A DNA stretch of 64,000 nt from Scedosporium boydii (taxonomy: Eukaryota; Ascomycota; Sordariomycetes; Microascales; Microascaceae), in the NCBI GenBank assembly GCA_002221725.1, contig NJFT01000061.1, positions 124,001 through 188,000 of the forward strand, read 5' to 3'. The translations under genes were made by a program, and so were the position numbers. Positions 44,724 through 56,918 of this stretch are shown here, piece by piece. The notes under the pieces are model-generated. The model did not search any database, was not told where the DNA came from, and worked only from the letters and a program-made list of their open reading frames with translations. Each line of letters begins with the position of its first letter. The first letter of the stretch is position 1.

Positions 44724-46995
44724 CTACTCACGGAGCTTCAAATGATATGTCTCCAGCTGGCTCTCTGTCAACTCCCCGGGACTCCTCGCAAAGAGATCCT
44801 CTCCCTTCATACTCTTCGGGAAAGCAATGACATCCCGAATCGAGTTCGTTCCCGTCAGCAACGCACAGAGTCGGTCGAATCCAAAAGCGAAACCAGCATG
44901 TGGCGGCGCACACCGCAGCGCGCTCAGCAATGGTTCAAAGTCGGCGATGCGCTCCTCGCTCATCCCCAGTACCTCACGCATGATGGCTTCCTGGATGTCG
45001 GCGCGGTGGATACGTCGGCTGCCGCCTCCTATCTCCGTACCGTTGAGGACTAGGTCGTATGCGTCGGCCTTGGCCTTGAGAGGGTCTGTGCGAAGGAGCT
45101 CGAAGTCTTGGGGTGTGAGAGGTGCGGTGAAGGGGTGGTGGGTGGCAGAGAAGCCGGCCGTGCCGCCTTGGCCAGGGGTACCATCCTCCTCGGGGCTGAA
45201 AAGGGGAAATTCGGTGACCCAGAGGAATTTGAATCCTTCTGGCGCTTCGATTAAGCCTTTGGCGACGGCGGCGTCGAAGATGCGCTTGCGCACTTCGCCG
45301 AGGTTAGTAGAGCCACCGTAGAAGGGGCCTGTCTTCCTCGCTTGGAAGAAGACGACATCACCAGGCTCCAACCCCCCAGGACCTAGGTCTGGAAGTAGCG
45401 GGTCTATACCCTCCGGCCCTAGCGAAGAGAATCCGTCGCGGGGTTGCTGGGGATCGAAGATGAGGACTTGGGGGGTTCCATCTGGATGATCTCGAAATTG
45501 CGTATCCAGTCCATCCATGAACTCGTGGACGAAAGCGCGGACTTCACGGACCGAGGAACCCAGGTGAAATTTCCAAGCTTCAACAGTTGAATCTTTGAGG
45601 TAGGTAATCATGCTAACGAAGTTCTCGCTAACATGTTTAGTTACATCAGAGATCTGAGTCAACTTAGCGCATGTTCTCTGGGTAAGGTGTGCCATGGAGA
45701 GGAACAAAGAAAGAACAAACAAACCTGGCCGGGAATCCGAAGATCGGGCTTGTCGGAGCCGTAGAGTGTCATGCATTCATGGTAGGTAAGACGCGGGAAA
45801 GGTTCTTTGGGCAGTGCAGGGATTTTTTGCGATTCCAGTTTCTACCATAGTTAGTGACCGTTTACTCAAGGCCCGATGGTCAATAAAATTACATACCTGG
45901 ATATCGGGTCTAGAGGCGTGCTGGTTCTGAACCGGGATGAAAGAGCCACCATATTTGTAGAGAGTATGGTCCTCGCAGAGACGTTGCCACGCCTCCTTGA
46001 CGATGTTCTCGATGTCAGATGTGATCTGCCGGCCATCGGCGTACGACTTTTCCATATCAAACTATCACGGACACTTGTCAACAGACCAGACCTTGGGGAT
46101 GAGAGTTCTGTTGCAACCAAATACGAACCTGCATAAACTCGGGCTGCCTATCAGCACGTAAGTCCTCGTCCCTAAAGCAGACGGCAAACTGCTGGTACCC
46201 GCGAATACCCGATGCCATGAGAGCCTGCTTATACTGCTGCGGGCTCTGCACGAGAGCATAGGCGCGTCCCTTTGTGCGTGTGGGTACCAGGAATTCGCGC
46301 GCTCCCTCGGGCGTAGACTTGAAGAGCATTGGCGTCGTGATGGCGCTGTAGTCGTACTTGCTCGCCACAGAGCTAAGAGTCGACTGTAGCCATTCCCTAA
46401 ACCTCAGCCTGTGCCTGAATTCGGTGTGGAAGCGCAACTGCAGGAACCTGGATTCCGGCGCGAAGTTGTCGTTCTCGGTCAGGACAATATCCTTGGGAAA
46501 CGGGCTGAGGCAATCGATTGACGAGGCGACCAGCTCATACTGAGGAGGCGCATTAGGGTCGGAGGCCTTGGCCGGCTTCTCGACCAGCTCGCCGGTGATG
46601 GATACAGCGCTGAAAAGCGGTATCAGGCGAAGCTTCTGAAGCAATTCCTTCCCCTGAATGACGACTGGGAACTCTACGGCGGCGGATTCACGGGTGACAG
46701 AGATGAACCCGAGCTTGGAGGAGACGACTCGTTTCTTGTCCACAGACCCATTCAGCGTAACAGATTTGGTTGGCTTGGGATTTAAAAATAATTCCCTGGG
46801 AGACTCTTGAGGAATTGGGCTAAGATATGCCTTGTACTCTTCAACGAGCTCGTCCCATTGTGTCTCATTGTTTGTAAGCCTCGCGGATGAGGGTGAGTAA
46901 AATCTGTGTCTTGCTGGGGTCCAGGTTCTGACGAGTGACCGCTGGATTGCGGTGACACCCCGTAAGGGGCATCGTCGAAAGGCTAAAGAAGCCAT
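44724..46995 (-). CDS. MSD1: Mitochondrial aspartyl-tRNA synthetase
   Basis: Exons (minus) 46129..46995, 45897..46061, 45725..45841 and 44724..45653 give 692 residues; all junctions are phase 0 (donors GTTCGT, GTATGT, GTTTGT). Residues 1-40 are Arg/Ser-rich without acids ([13 protein letters not shown]), a mitochondrial presequence. An OB-fold anticodon domain follows, then the class II core: [11 protein letters not shown], motif 2 [15 protein letters not shown] (about 273-287), a bacterial-type GAD insertion (residues about 390-560), and motif 3 [12 protein letters not shown] near the end, closing with RDVIAFPK. The bacterial-type layout distinguishes it from the cytosolic enzyme. It charges mitochondrial tRNA-Asp. 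One intron acceptor (45654-45660) happens to include TGAGTCA, which is probably irrelevant to regulation. Confidence 0.95.
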
Positions 46996-48898
46996 TGAGA
47001 CTCAATAACGAGGGAATGGAGAGCAAGCCGACATGGCGCTGTGTAAGTGCGTAAGGAGCGATTGACTTATAAGGAGCTCTGACAAGTTTGGATGGAGTGA
47101 TTTCAATATTAGACGAGGAAATTCCGACTTGAAATTTATTTGAGTGGTTCGAGAGGGAGGTGGTCCAAGCTTCACTATACGAAAGAATTTAAAACGCCGT
47201 TTTGGGGCGACAGCTCGGATATTTACCACTTCTGAAATTTAGGATCTACTTAATATAGGTTGGGATAAAGCACACAACATTATAAGAGCTCTCTATTAAA
47301 AGAGAGTTGACATTGATATTCTAGCTAGAACAGGATTGCACTCGAGCGTACCTACATTCCGTAGACTGTAGCTGCAAGGCACTTGCGATTTAATGCGGCA
47401 TTGGTAGCTCAATCGGCTCAGAAACGCGAGATGGGGATGGGGTGGAAAAGGCTGTTTGGTCTATTGCAGCACTTGCTGTGAAAGGTAGTTCAAGAGGGAA
47501 ACAGGGAGGGAGGAAATGAGTTCTAAGTACAAATGCCATTTACCCACTAGTCGGCCCTGAGCTGCCTTAGCGAGCCTTGCGACAAATCGCTTGATCCGTC
47601 AAACCATACAGCTTTTGCCCAAGACGAAAGTAGCGCGTGATGGACGAGAAATTCCCTGAATCCTAGGCGGTACATCGGAACGAGTGCGCCGTGCCATGCT
47701 CCTATCGAATTGGTCCTAGGCCATCCTGTCGCTCCCACCTGGCCAAAGAAGGAACGAACGCGACGAAGGGCACTGCGCCAACCATCCCAACAAAAGAAAC
47801 AAAATTCCCAAAAGGCCTCGACTCCAAGGTAATCAGATTGCCGTTTTCTTCGCGTCCGAATGTACAAGGTAGGTTGTGCCGGACGCAGATATCATGGTGT
47901 CACTCAACCATTACAGCAGAACCACTTGAGCACCCGAAGGAGAGAGTTCTGAAGCTCTGGTTGGAGAAACCTGAAATCATCTAAAACACGAAGGCATCAT
48001 CACCTGAGAGATGTTAGCATTACGCACTGCAGACGCGAATCGACTGCGTTGTTGTGGAAGAGCTGCTGGGGCTACTCACATTTATTTGAAGGAGGGATAT
48101 GGAGAGGAAAGAGAAATTTCCAAAAAAGTTTCGGACCCTGGAGGTACTTATTGGACCCGTTTCTTGGTGGGGCCTGGCCACTGTGGCGTTTGTCGGCGTT
48201 GAAATCATCATGCTCCAGCAACGGCGGGAAGAGGTCAAATTAACCTCAAAATACTGTTAGTATAAATGAGATATAAAAGTACAGTCTACTTCTGCACCCG
48301 AACAGGTCCCCGTCCTGGCTAATCAGGGGCAACATCGGCCCGGCCACCAGCCACACCAACAAAGGTTGATTACAACGCAGCCAAATCTCTCAGCCTCATC
48401 GAGCTTGGCACTCCTCTGAACAGGGAACTGACGAGAATAGTGAGATGGCAGCCAGGGCTCCCTGACATTTCCCGCCTGCAACCCAACCCAAACTTCGTAT
48501 TCACGCAACGTCAGCGGCCTGACGATATATCTTGCCAGCACCGCATCGTCGCCACGGTCGACGCATCCTTCGACGGTGACCGATACCCACATCCGAGACG
48601 CTTGCCGTGAATTACGCCTCTGGCTTTCCAACTCCGACTACCTCCTATTATCCCCAACCCCGGACAGTAACGAAAGCTCCCACACTGCCTCCCTGTCCCA
48701 TGGCACCGACAAGTCCATTCACCTCCCACATCCTTAGGTCCGAGCTTTCACGATAATTGTCTTTTTTTGCTTTGATTCCACTGCTCAGATTTTACTGCGA
48801 GCCCAGCGAGCAACTCCCTCCGACCGCCACGCCCTCTGTATACAACCGACAAATATACTACTCAGTTACACTAGCCTCACCCCCGGCTGCACACAACC
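46996..48898. other. Divergent intergenic region
   Basis: About 1.9 kb between divergently transcribed MSD1 and the AP180-like gene. Short open frames here have no conserved features. It is probably promoter sequence. Confidence 0.55.
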
Positions 48899-50971
48899 AT
48901 GTCGAGCTCCTTTGAAAAGTCCGTCAAGGGCGCTACTAAGATCAAGGCCGCACCGCCAAAGACGAAATACATTGAGCATATTTTAGTGGCGACTCATTCC
49001 GGCGAGGCCGGCGTTGGAGAAGTCTTTCGCGCTCTACAATTCCGCCTCCGCGATTCGACATGGACCGTCGTCTTCAAGAGCTTGATCACCGTGCATCTGA
49101 TGATCCGTGAAGGCAGACCAGATGCTACACTCGCATACCTGGCTAAGCATATCAATATTCTCGCCATCAGTTCCTTTACCGATGGTAGGATTCCCCGCAG
49201 TTATTTGCTTTTGTTTTTATTCCCTTTGAGGCTTCTGGGTTGACATGTAGCTAAAAACAAACCTACAGCTCAAACTCAAGGCCGCAACATCCGCCACTAT
49301 GCGCGATATCTCGCCGAACGTGCTCGAGCCTACAGAGACACGAAATGCGACTGGGTTAGGGCAAAAGAGTCGCGGCTCGAGAACCTGTCGGTAGAAAAGG
49401 GCTTACTGAGGGAGACAGAAGTCGTTCAGCACCAGCTGTCTGCCCTCTTGGCGTGTGATGTATGTCGGATGGACCTTTTTGAATTCTTGCGCCGTTGCTA
49501 ATGTGCTCTCGCTCTCTCTGTATAGGTCATGGAGCAGGACCCGGAGAATGAAATAACAATCACAGCCTTCCGGTTGCTTGTTCTCGACCTCCTCGCTCTC
49601 TTCCAAGTCCTCAACCAGGGACTGATTAACATTCTAGGTACGATGTTATCATCTTACTGCTGCGAACTTCAGACATTGTTTGTGACTGACATGATCCTAG
49701 GTCACTTTTTTGAAATGTCCAAGCCCGACGCCGAGCGAGCCCTCAACGTCTACCGAAAATTCACAAAGCAGACCGATTATGTCGTGCAGTATCTCGGAGT
49801 GGCTCGTCAGTATGAGCACCATACGCGGGTCGAGGTTCCTAAGCTGAAGCACGCACCCGTCCACCTTGGTCGCCAACTGGAGGACTATCTCCGAGACCCA
49901 GACTTCGAGATCCACCGCAGGCAATACATTGCTGAGCTTGACGCAAAGAAGAAGGCGGGGCGAACCGGCGGCGCTTCGGCTATTGCCCGACTCAAGCAGG
50001 CCGAGTCTAACACGTCTTCTTCCAAGCCGACGTCAAGCACCACGAACGGATCGCAAACCGCTGCATCGAAACCCGCGCAGCCGTCGAAGGGACCCGATCA
50101 AGATCTGATCGACTTCTTCGATTCGATCGAGCAGAACCAGACCACCATGGCGGTCCAAACCACTGCTCAACCTCAAGTCACCCAACCTCAAGTCTCTGTG
50201 CAGTTCCCGACCCAGGCGCCTTTCCAATCCCAGCCCACGGGCTTTCTGGGCAACGGCACTGTTATGGCTCAACCCACTGGCTTCGGAGCCCACAACCCCT
50301 TCCAGCAACAGGCGTTCGCTGGCTTTGCCCAGCAGCAGCAGCAGCCTCAGGCAGTGGCTCAACCTCAACTGCAACCAAATTTTACTGGTGCTGGCTTCGG
50401 TGGCTTCTCGCCCCAGCCAAGCTTCCAACCCGGCAATCTTGGGACTATCCCCCAAGACGCCGTCGCGTCCTTCCAACAGGCGATGCCTACTGGCGCACCA
50501 GGCTTGGCGGCACCACAGACCACCAATCCTTTCCGCGCTTCCATGATTATCAACCAACAAGTCACGTCACCCACCCAGCCCAATTCTCTCTCAACACCCA
50601 CGAGTCCGGCCGCCAACAGGCTCTCTACCAACCCCTTCGCCCTAGCTCAGCAGACCGGCGGCGTCTTCCCCATGCAGCAGGCGCAGCAACCCACGACGGC
50701 TCCTTTACAGCCTATGGCCACGGGGACGAACCCCTTCGCCAAGAACGTCCAACCAATTCAGCAACAATCCCAGCAGACCGGAGCAAACCCTGGCGGCCTC
50801 ATGCCCCAGGCCACCGGCACGACCAATCCCTTCCGACAGAGTACCTTTGTCAACCACAACACCGGCATGGGCTGGCAACACAACCAGATGCCTATCGGCG
50901 GCGGTCTCGACCAGATCCAGACCATTCCCGTCTTCCCTCGTCCCGCTCAGCAGGCTCCATGGCAGCAGTAG
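48899..50971 (+). CDS. AP180/CALM-type clathrin adaptor (Yap1801-like)
   Basis: Exons 48899..49184, 49269..49459, 49526..49637 and 49701..50971 give 619 residues. The third intron (49638..49700, GTACGA to CCTAG) is 63 nt and has no stop, so an unspliced reading stays open, but ANTH homology (LINILG directly before HFFEMSKPDAERAL) shows it is removed. The N-terminal ANTH domain (about 1-280) has the PI(4,5)P2-binding patch KAAPPKTKYIEHI and helices typical of Yap1801/AP180. The tail is Gln/Pro-rich, with DLIDFFDSI and five NPF motifs for EH-domain partners such as Ede1 or Pan1. The protein links membrane phosphoinositides, clathrin and SNARE cargo during endocytosis. Confidence 0.94.
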
Positions 50972-51684
50972 TAGACCCCTGCGAGCCGCGGTTATGGCAG
51001 CGGAGACCGAATTACATACTTTTTTGTTTAGTCTACTCGGCACTTCTTTTATATTCTTCTTTCGCTAAATGATTGGGTTTCTCTCCCTCTGTTCACAGGC
51101 ATGAATTCCCCTGATGTTTGTTCCCTGCTTTTTTTTTTTTTTTTTTGTTTTTCTTTTCTTTACTTTACGTCCTCCTGTTTTGGCATTATTTCTTTTCTTG
51201 GGTTTCTTCTCTCTTCTGAGGATTTGAAGTTTTTCTTTTTTTTTTCTTTTCTTTTTTTTTTTTTTTCTCTTCTTTCTCGCGGAGGTTGAGGGGTTGGTGA
51301 GCCGCCCTGGAGCCAGGGAGGGCTGTCGAGACGAATGGTAGATATCAGTATAGTAAAATGTTGAATGGGCGGTATAGAAACTTAACAGCCTTGTCTGACG
51401 AGGTTAATATCAAATTTCGTGGCGCTCTAAGACCGGAACTCGTAAAGGCGGCCCCATCGTACAATGGTTTTTCGATTCATCTAAATGTCTGTGTGCGTCT
51501 CAAAGGTATCGTCATTAGCAAACACCTCTTTTTCCCACAACCCCTAAACGCCGCCGGAAAGTGCCCTGCCTAAAAGTCACAATGGTTCTAAGGTACAAAT
51601 GTGTTTTTTTTCTTCGTCTTCCTGGCTCCCTGCCTTCTCGTGTACTGTGTGTGTCTACGCGTGTCGCGCTCCATCGCATCAAAC
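50972..51684. other. Convergent 3' intergenic region with T-rich tracts
   Basis: Between the AP180-like stop (+) and the Tfb3 stop (-). Long T/TC tracts (51129-51280) probably belong to 3' UTR sequence. No gene is seen. Confidence 0.6.
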
Positions 51685-52752
51685 CTAAAAGACATCATCG
51701 ACCTCCATCTTTACGGAGATCTCAACCTTCACCTCGGGGGCCGGTCTTGCCTGCTCCTTCTCATCCTCAATAAACACCCCCATGCCCGAGAAAGCCTCAA
51801 ACATGACGCGAGAGAGGTACTCCTCCACAGCATACCCACCAACCCTATACTCGTTATCCGAGCGCGCATTATCCAGCCACTCATTATGATACTCGTTCGA
51901 ATCAGCAAGCGCATACCTCGAGGGCGTAAGATCGAGGCCCCCAAAGGGATCGTAAGGCAGATTATCATCGACGCGCTTCTTATCCTTGAGCCCACGAATC
52001 GACAAGTTCGCCGCATCGTACGAAACCTGCTGCTGCTGCTTGGCCTGACCTCTCCGCTTCAACATGATCCTGTTCATGGTTTCTGCAGCGCGACCTTCCT
52101 CTCCCCTGGCAAGACCGTTCAGCATCTCCTCCTTGAGCTTGACCTCACGCTTCCGCTCCTCCTCGGCCTCCCTTAGAGCCTCAAGACGTCGCTGCTTGGC
52201 GGCCTGCTCCTCGGCCTGCATGCGTTTCTTGGAAAGCTCGTCGGCTTCGCCGCGGCGCTTCTTATTCGCTTCAATCTCGGCTTTGTGCGCGGCTTCCCAC
52301 TCCATCAGCTCCTTCTCGGCCTCTCTCCGCTTCTCTTCTGTGCCGTTCACGAGGGCATCCGTGAGATCTTCTACCCTCTCGAGGTAATTGTTGTAATCCT
52401 GCAGCGTCTCGAAGTCATCCTCTACTTTGTTGAACACGGCGACCACCCTCTTCCGGATGTCGCACTCGCGCTCGACGGACAGGTCGTTGAACCACGGCGC
52501 GCGAAAACCGCGCTTCCGTAGTGTCTTGTAGCACCCGGCGTAGGGGCATTGGTTGGGTCCTTCGCGGAAGATTCGGTTCACGCAGTTCGTGCACATGGGG
52601 TGGTAGCAATCCGGGTTGATGAGGAACTCGAGGTCGCGGTTGAGGTAGCGCGAGGTCTTGCACACGGGGCAGATGTCTTCGGCGGGGTTGTCGCCGCTGA
52701 TGCTGGGGAGGGCCCCCGCGCGAGCGACGGAGGTGGAGGCTTTGCGGGACAT
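51685..52752 (-). CDS. TFB3: TFIIH subunit Tfb3 (MAT1 homologue)
   Basis: Single exon, 355 residues. An N-terminal C3HC4 RING (about 28-74: CPVCKTSRYLNRDLEFLINP, then CYHPMC, NCVNRIF and CPYAGC) is followed by the MAT1-specific FEDLSVERECDIRKRV-like segment (here FNDLSVERECDIRKRV). A long charged coiled coil (about 120-240) leads to a C-terminal hydrophobic segment that binds the kinase pair. Tfb3/MAT1 bridges the CDK-activating kinase (Kin28-Ccl1, Cdk7-cyclin H) to core TFIIH in transcription initiation and repair. The Met at 52752 fits the conserved N-terminus. Confidence 0.95.
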   Translation of the reverse strand: MSRKASTSVARAGALPSISGDNPAEDICPVCKTSRYLNRDLEFLINPDCYHPMCTNCVNRIFREGPNQCPYAGCYKTLRKRGFRAPWFNDLSVERECDIRKRVVAVFNKVEDDFETLQDYNNYLERVEDLTDALVNGTEEKRREAEKELMEWEAAHKAEIEANKKRRGEADELSKKRMQAEEQAAKQRRLEALREAEEERKREVKLKEEMLNGLARGEEGRAAETMNRIMLKRRGQAKQQQQVSYDAANLSIRGLKDKKRVDDNLPYDPFGGLDLTPSRYALADSNEYHNEWLDNARSDNEYRVGGYAVEEYLSRVMFEAFSGMGVFIEDEKEQARPAPEVKVEISVKMEVDDVF

Positions 52753-53578
52753 TGCGGATAATGTGAAGGGTTCGATTTTGTTTTCGTGCGGTTCTGTGTG
52801 AGAGGAGGGTCGTGTGAGTGAAGGGAGAGGGTGGCGACGGGGAAATGGACTTTTTCCCCTCCTGGGAAATTATTGTCGCTGAATTAGAGGATTGGCAACA
52901 TTTGGAGGATTGTTTTGCCTATGCGGATTTGGGAAGAGCTGGTGCCAGAGTTGGAGCAGGTTTGTGATGTTGTGGGGAGCTGCATTAGGAAATACCTGCT
53001 GAGGGTCAAGGTTGTGAAATATGCAGGAGCCAAAAGCTATGCACTTGGCGAGGCTGACAGGCGGCACAGGCCAAGCCAAGAAGGCTGGGGCAACAGAACA
53101 GTGACGTGCGCAGCGCTAAGAATTGAGACTTGTGCTATTGATGCCTAGCAGTACCAGTACCGTGCAGCCTGGTCGCTGACTGGAGGGCAATATTCGGGGG
53201 CGGCTAAGTGAAGTAAAAAGCCTCCTCACTAAATACCTTAGCACACGGGTGGGTGTCGTCTCAAATATAGCGAATGACAAATTAACTGACCTTAATTGAT
53301 CCTTCGAGATGATCCAGGTAAATATTAATGGTATTGGTGTTGTGGAAATAGCCTTCCGACTGGATATTGTTGTCTTCTTGTTTGATCCTGGAGTGGATTT
53401 GATCAGACTCATCAATTAATTTGCCCTCGACGTCAGTGCCATTTTTAGAAGCGGGGCGAAACTTGACCCCACCAAAAGCCAGCATTTCTCAGCCTTGGAA
53501 TCTTCGACCACCTTCGAAGCTCACATTCATCATCCAAACCATTTCAGCAACCCTGAACCAAGTCAACGAAGAGTAAAA
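52753..53578. other. Divergent promoter region between Tfb3 and NudC
   Basis: About 0.8 kb between two divergent genes. No coding or RNA gene is seen. Confidence 0.6.
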
Positions 53579-54365
53579 ATGGCAGACAAAGGTATGTATT
53601 CATGTACCTAGATTGCATTCCGAATTCCAAATTCCAAATACAGCTCGAAAACACAAATGCAAGGAACCTCCCCGACCTAGCTCATTCTAACTATTGTGCC
53701 CCTCCATCCAGAGCTCACACCCGAGCAAGAAGCCGCCGCCCGCGCGAAGGAAGCTGAAGAACAGGCCGCCCTCCCCTACAAGTGGACGCAGACCATCGGC
53801 GATGTAGACGTCTTCATCACCATCCCCGGTAACCTCAAGGGTAGGGACCTTAACGTCGACATTAAGAAGACGAAGCTAGTAGCCGGCATCAAGGGCCAGG
53901 ACCCTGTCATCAGTGTTAGTACTTCCCTGCTACTCCCTCTTCCCCGGAGAGAAATGCCTCTATTGAACCGCTTATATCTAAACATGAAACTTATCCTAAC
54001 CCTTTTCTCTGCAGGGCGATCTCCCCCACGCCGTCATCGTCGACGACTCAACCTGGACCCTCACCACCAACGCCGACGGCACCAAAACCCTCGAGATCCA
54101 CCTCGACAAGGTCAACAAGATGGAGTGGTGGGCCCACGTCGTCACAACGGCCCCCAAGATCGACGTGACCAAGATCACCCCGGACGATTCCAAGCTGTCG
54201 GACCTCGACGGCGAGACACGCGCCATGGTCGAGAAGATGATGTATGATCAGAGGCAGAAGGAGCAAGGGTTACCGACGTCGGATGAGCAGAAGAAGATGG
54301 ATATTTTGAAGAAGTTCCAGGAACAACATCCTGAGATGGACTTTAGCAAGGCGAAGATTAACTAA
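53579..54365 (+). CDS. nudC: Nuclear movement protein NudC
   Basis: Exons 53579..53591, 53712..53914 and 54015..54365 give 188 residues. The first exon is only 13 nt (MADK plus one base); intron 1 has GTATGT and CCAG, and intron 2 starts GTTAGT. The CS (p23-like) domain covers about residues 24-115: [42 protein letters not shown], then [16 protein letters not shown]. It ends with the NudC C-terminal segment [20 protein letters not shown] and [11 protein letters not shown]. Aspergillus NudC supports dynein/dynactin and NudF function in nuclear migration, probably as an Hsp90-linked cochaperone. Length matches the compact fungal form (about 190-200 residues). Confidence 0.95.
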
Positions 54366-55028
54366 AAAAAAAATTAGGGCGGGATGCTTGGAAGGGCGAT
54401 GAGTGCGGGTGGTTAAGTGTGGATTACCATCGAGGTTTTATGTTGTACTGGTCTGCGGACTACGGACATCACGATGAAGCAAACTCGTGGAGTATGAGGC
54501 AACGAAGTAATGATGACAGTGACCAAAATGTATCTGAATCGTGTTTCGGGTATCTACATGAGATCTGTAAGCTGCGCTCAAGTGCACAAAATGTGAAGGA
54601 CGGATTAAATCGCCGAAACCACGAAGAAAAAAAGCCAAGGGTTGTGGCGTCAGAGAGTCCTTCATTCAATCTTGGAACTGCTAGTAATGCGGAGGCAGAT
54701 TGAGGCTGCAACCCATCAATTGTCAGATATTGAAGCGTTCCGGTGTTGACCCATCCATGGCCTCATCATCCATCGGACAAAAGAGAGAATCGCTATATTT
54801 AGAATTAGTAGATCATGATAGCTACGGGCGCTGACGGTGGACCGGATAAGAACCAGGACAAGCCCAGTAAACAGTCGGTGCGTCGTTTTACAGGGTGTTT
54901 CTCCTTTTTTTTTTTTTTTTTTTTTTTTACAAGATGGTAATCTCGGGACAGGAATAGCCAGAACATCGCTCTCCATTGTCGTAGGCCAAAAAAAAACCGA
55001 CTACATTGAGAGCATAATATTCTCTAAC
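54366..55028. other. Convergent 3' intergenic region
   Basis: Between the stops of NudC (+) and URI/Bud27 (-). It contains a T run at 54905-54928 and no gene. Confidence 0.6.
54905..54928 (+). repeat. Homopolymer T run of 24
   Basis: Twenty-four consecutive T bases between two convergent genes, about 100 bp downstream of the URI/Bud27 stop. Confidence 0.85.
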
Positions 55029-56918
55029 CTAGTCCTTTGACAACCGAGCTGCCCTAAACCGGCTCATTCGCCGTGGGGGTTCGTCATCGTCCTCGATGGG
55101 CTCGATGGCGTTCTGTTCCTCCTTGAGGAAGCCACCCTGCTTCTCAATCATCCTCCTGCGCCTGCGATGGTATTCGTCGGCAATCTCTCGTTGAGTGATT
55201 GCCTCGTCGAACTCGTCCATATCCGCGGGCCGGGATTCTCCTCGGCGGGTAGGCGTGTCGGACCACGCGAGAGGAGTCATGATCGTGTCTTGTTCTGGTT
55301 CCTCTAGCTTCTCTGGTTTCTCCGACGCCTCTTCCTTCTTGGAAGCAGCGGCCCTCATTTGCTGGAACCGGGAGGCCTTGCGTGGGCGCTCGCGTTTGGT
55401 TTCGCTCGATGAGGGACCAGTTTGCTCGATGATGAAATCGCTTACAGGATTTTCAACGGGAGCCTTGGGTTCGGGCTTGGGCTTCTCTTCCTTGGTTGGC
55501 CGGGCATCCTCGGTAGCGATATCAAGTTCTTCGGCAAATCGAACGCTCTTCTTTTTTCCAAGACGATTATCGGACTTGAGAATACCACCACTGGGCCGTT
55601 CGTTAGACGATGGTGGTTTGCTAGCAGAAGGGGGCTCTTTGGAGGCTTCAAGCTCCGTCCGCCTGACAACAATCTTGCCAATTCCCTCTTTGGAGTCATC
55701 ATCCTCCTCTTCAACTTCGGCCTCTTGCGCAAGCTGGCGCGTGAAACGAGACTGAACACCAAGACGCTGTTCAAGATCTAGCATTCGCGACTGGTACTTC
55801 GAGCTCACGACTCGACGGGTGGTTCTGCCATACTTGTCTTCTGTCTCCTCTTCTTCGTCTTCGTCTTCGTCGTCGTCTTCATCTTCTTCGTCCGAGTAGC
55901 TGTCATTGAATGAGTCATCATCAGACTCTTCATAGCGGAGGTCGGTCATGATGGCAACTACTTCACCCATGCTACCATTCGTCTGACTCATGCTGTAATC
56001 TAACATTTGTCGCCGAAGGGCGGCGTCCTCGGCAGACTCGTCGCTGGGTATTACCGGTGTCTCCTTGCTGATCTCTTCCTGCTCACGGGCCTTATCCATA
56101 ATTTTCTGAACCCGTTGTGCTGCTCGAGACATTTCTGGCTCCTTAGATTCGATTGGTTCGATATCAGAAACAACTTCCTTCGCGCGAACCGGTAGGTTAA
56201 CCGCAGCATGTTGTGTGTTTCGGGGGGCTGGCGCTCTAGGCGATGTGGATGTAGACGGACGATTCTTGGATTCATCCAGTTCCTTCGCCTTCTCCGTAGA
56301 AGGCTGCTGCTCCGTAGAGGCTTGCGGGCCGGCGGGCGCGGAGGGCCCAGCAGTCGCCGTCTCTTTCGAGGCCGACAAACCACCCAGCCCAGCCTTTTGC
56401 AAAATCTCTTCTACCTGGGGAGCCTTACTCCCGGGCGTCCAAAGCTCGTGAGATATCACATTATCATCCTCGTCAAGCCTCTCGAAAATCTCCGTAATAG
56501 GCAACCCGTTCTCATCCGTCGCCCCAGGGTCACTAACCACGTTCGCCGCCTCTAGCTTCTTCTCCGCCTCTTCCACCTGCCTCTCCAGCGTCTTGATGTT
56601 CTTGGCGACGTACTCGATCCGGCGATCCAGAATGTTCGCCACCTGCTCCGCTGAGCGCGTCTTCGATGTAGGTCCCTGACCAAACATCTCGTCCATCTCC
56701 TTCTTGTTGACGAGCTCGCCTTCGAAGCCGCTTCGTATCCGCGCAAGGTCGGCCGCCTCCTTCGTATTGGACACCGGGAGCACCTCCTCCTTCAGGGCCT
56801 CGTACTCGGCGTCCCATTTTCGCCAGTGTTCGAGGGCTGTTCTTAGCCTGTTTACGTTGGCCTCGAGCTGGCGGATGTGCCGCTCGAGGTCGAGGAAGCT
56901 GTCCATGACCGAAGCCAT
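55029..56918 (-). CDS. URI/Bud27-type unconventional prefoldin
   Basis: Single exon, 629 residues from ATG 56918 (MASVMDSFLDLERHIRQLEA); the frame extends further only on non-ATG codons. The N-terminal 160 residues are a prefoldin-like pair of coiled-coil helices with a beta hairpin between them. A long disordered middle follows, with a very acidic tract (about residues 355-390) and TTRRVVSSKY/MLDLEQRLG. Short segments such as KSVRFAEELD are an RVxF-type PP1 motif, as known in human URI1. The C-terminus (ADEYHRRRRRMIEKQGGF) is the DUF3835-type end. URI/Bud27 acts in cytosolic assembly of RNA polymerases and in TOR-linked translation control. Orthology is by architecture. Confidence 0.82.
   Translation of the reverse strand: MASVMDSFLDLERHIRQLEANVNRLRTALEHWRKWDAEYEALKEEVLPVSNTKEAADLARIRSGFEGELVNKKEMDEMFGQGPTSKTRSAEQVANILDRRIEYVAKNIKTLERQVEEAEKKLEAANVVSDPGATDENGLPITEIFERLDEDDNVISHELWTPGSKAPQVEEILQKAGLGGLSASKETATAGPSAPAGPQASTEQQPSTEKAKELDESKNRPSTSTSPRAPAPRNTQHAAVNLPVRAKEVVSDIEPIESKEPEMSRAAQRVQKIMDKAREQEEISKETPVIPSDESAEDAALRRQMLDYSMSQTNGSMGEVVAIMTDLRYEESDDDSFNDSYSDEEDEDDDEDEDEEEETEDKYGRTTRRVVSSKYQSRMLDLEQRLGVQSRFTRQLAQEAEVEEEDDDSKEGIGKIVVRRTELEASKEPPSASKPPSSNERPSGGILKSDNRLGKKKSVRFAEELDIATEDARPTKEEKPKPEPKAPVENPVSDFIIEQTGPSSSETKRERPRKASRFQQMRAAASKKEEASEKPEKLEEPEQDTIMTPLAWSDTPTRRGESRPADMDEFDEAITQREIADEYHRRRRRMIEKQGGFLKEEQNAIEPIEDDDEPPRRMSRFRAARLSKD

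Noticed and set aside
45650..45665. TGAGTCA as a Gcn4-type site near MSD1
   Set aside because: It is formed by an intron 3' splice site inside the gene, not a promoter.
47395..47430. tRNA-like string TGGTAGCTCAATCGG
   Set aside because: It resembles a D arm, but no matching anticodon arm, TTCGA-type T arm or acceptor stem follows.
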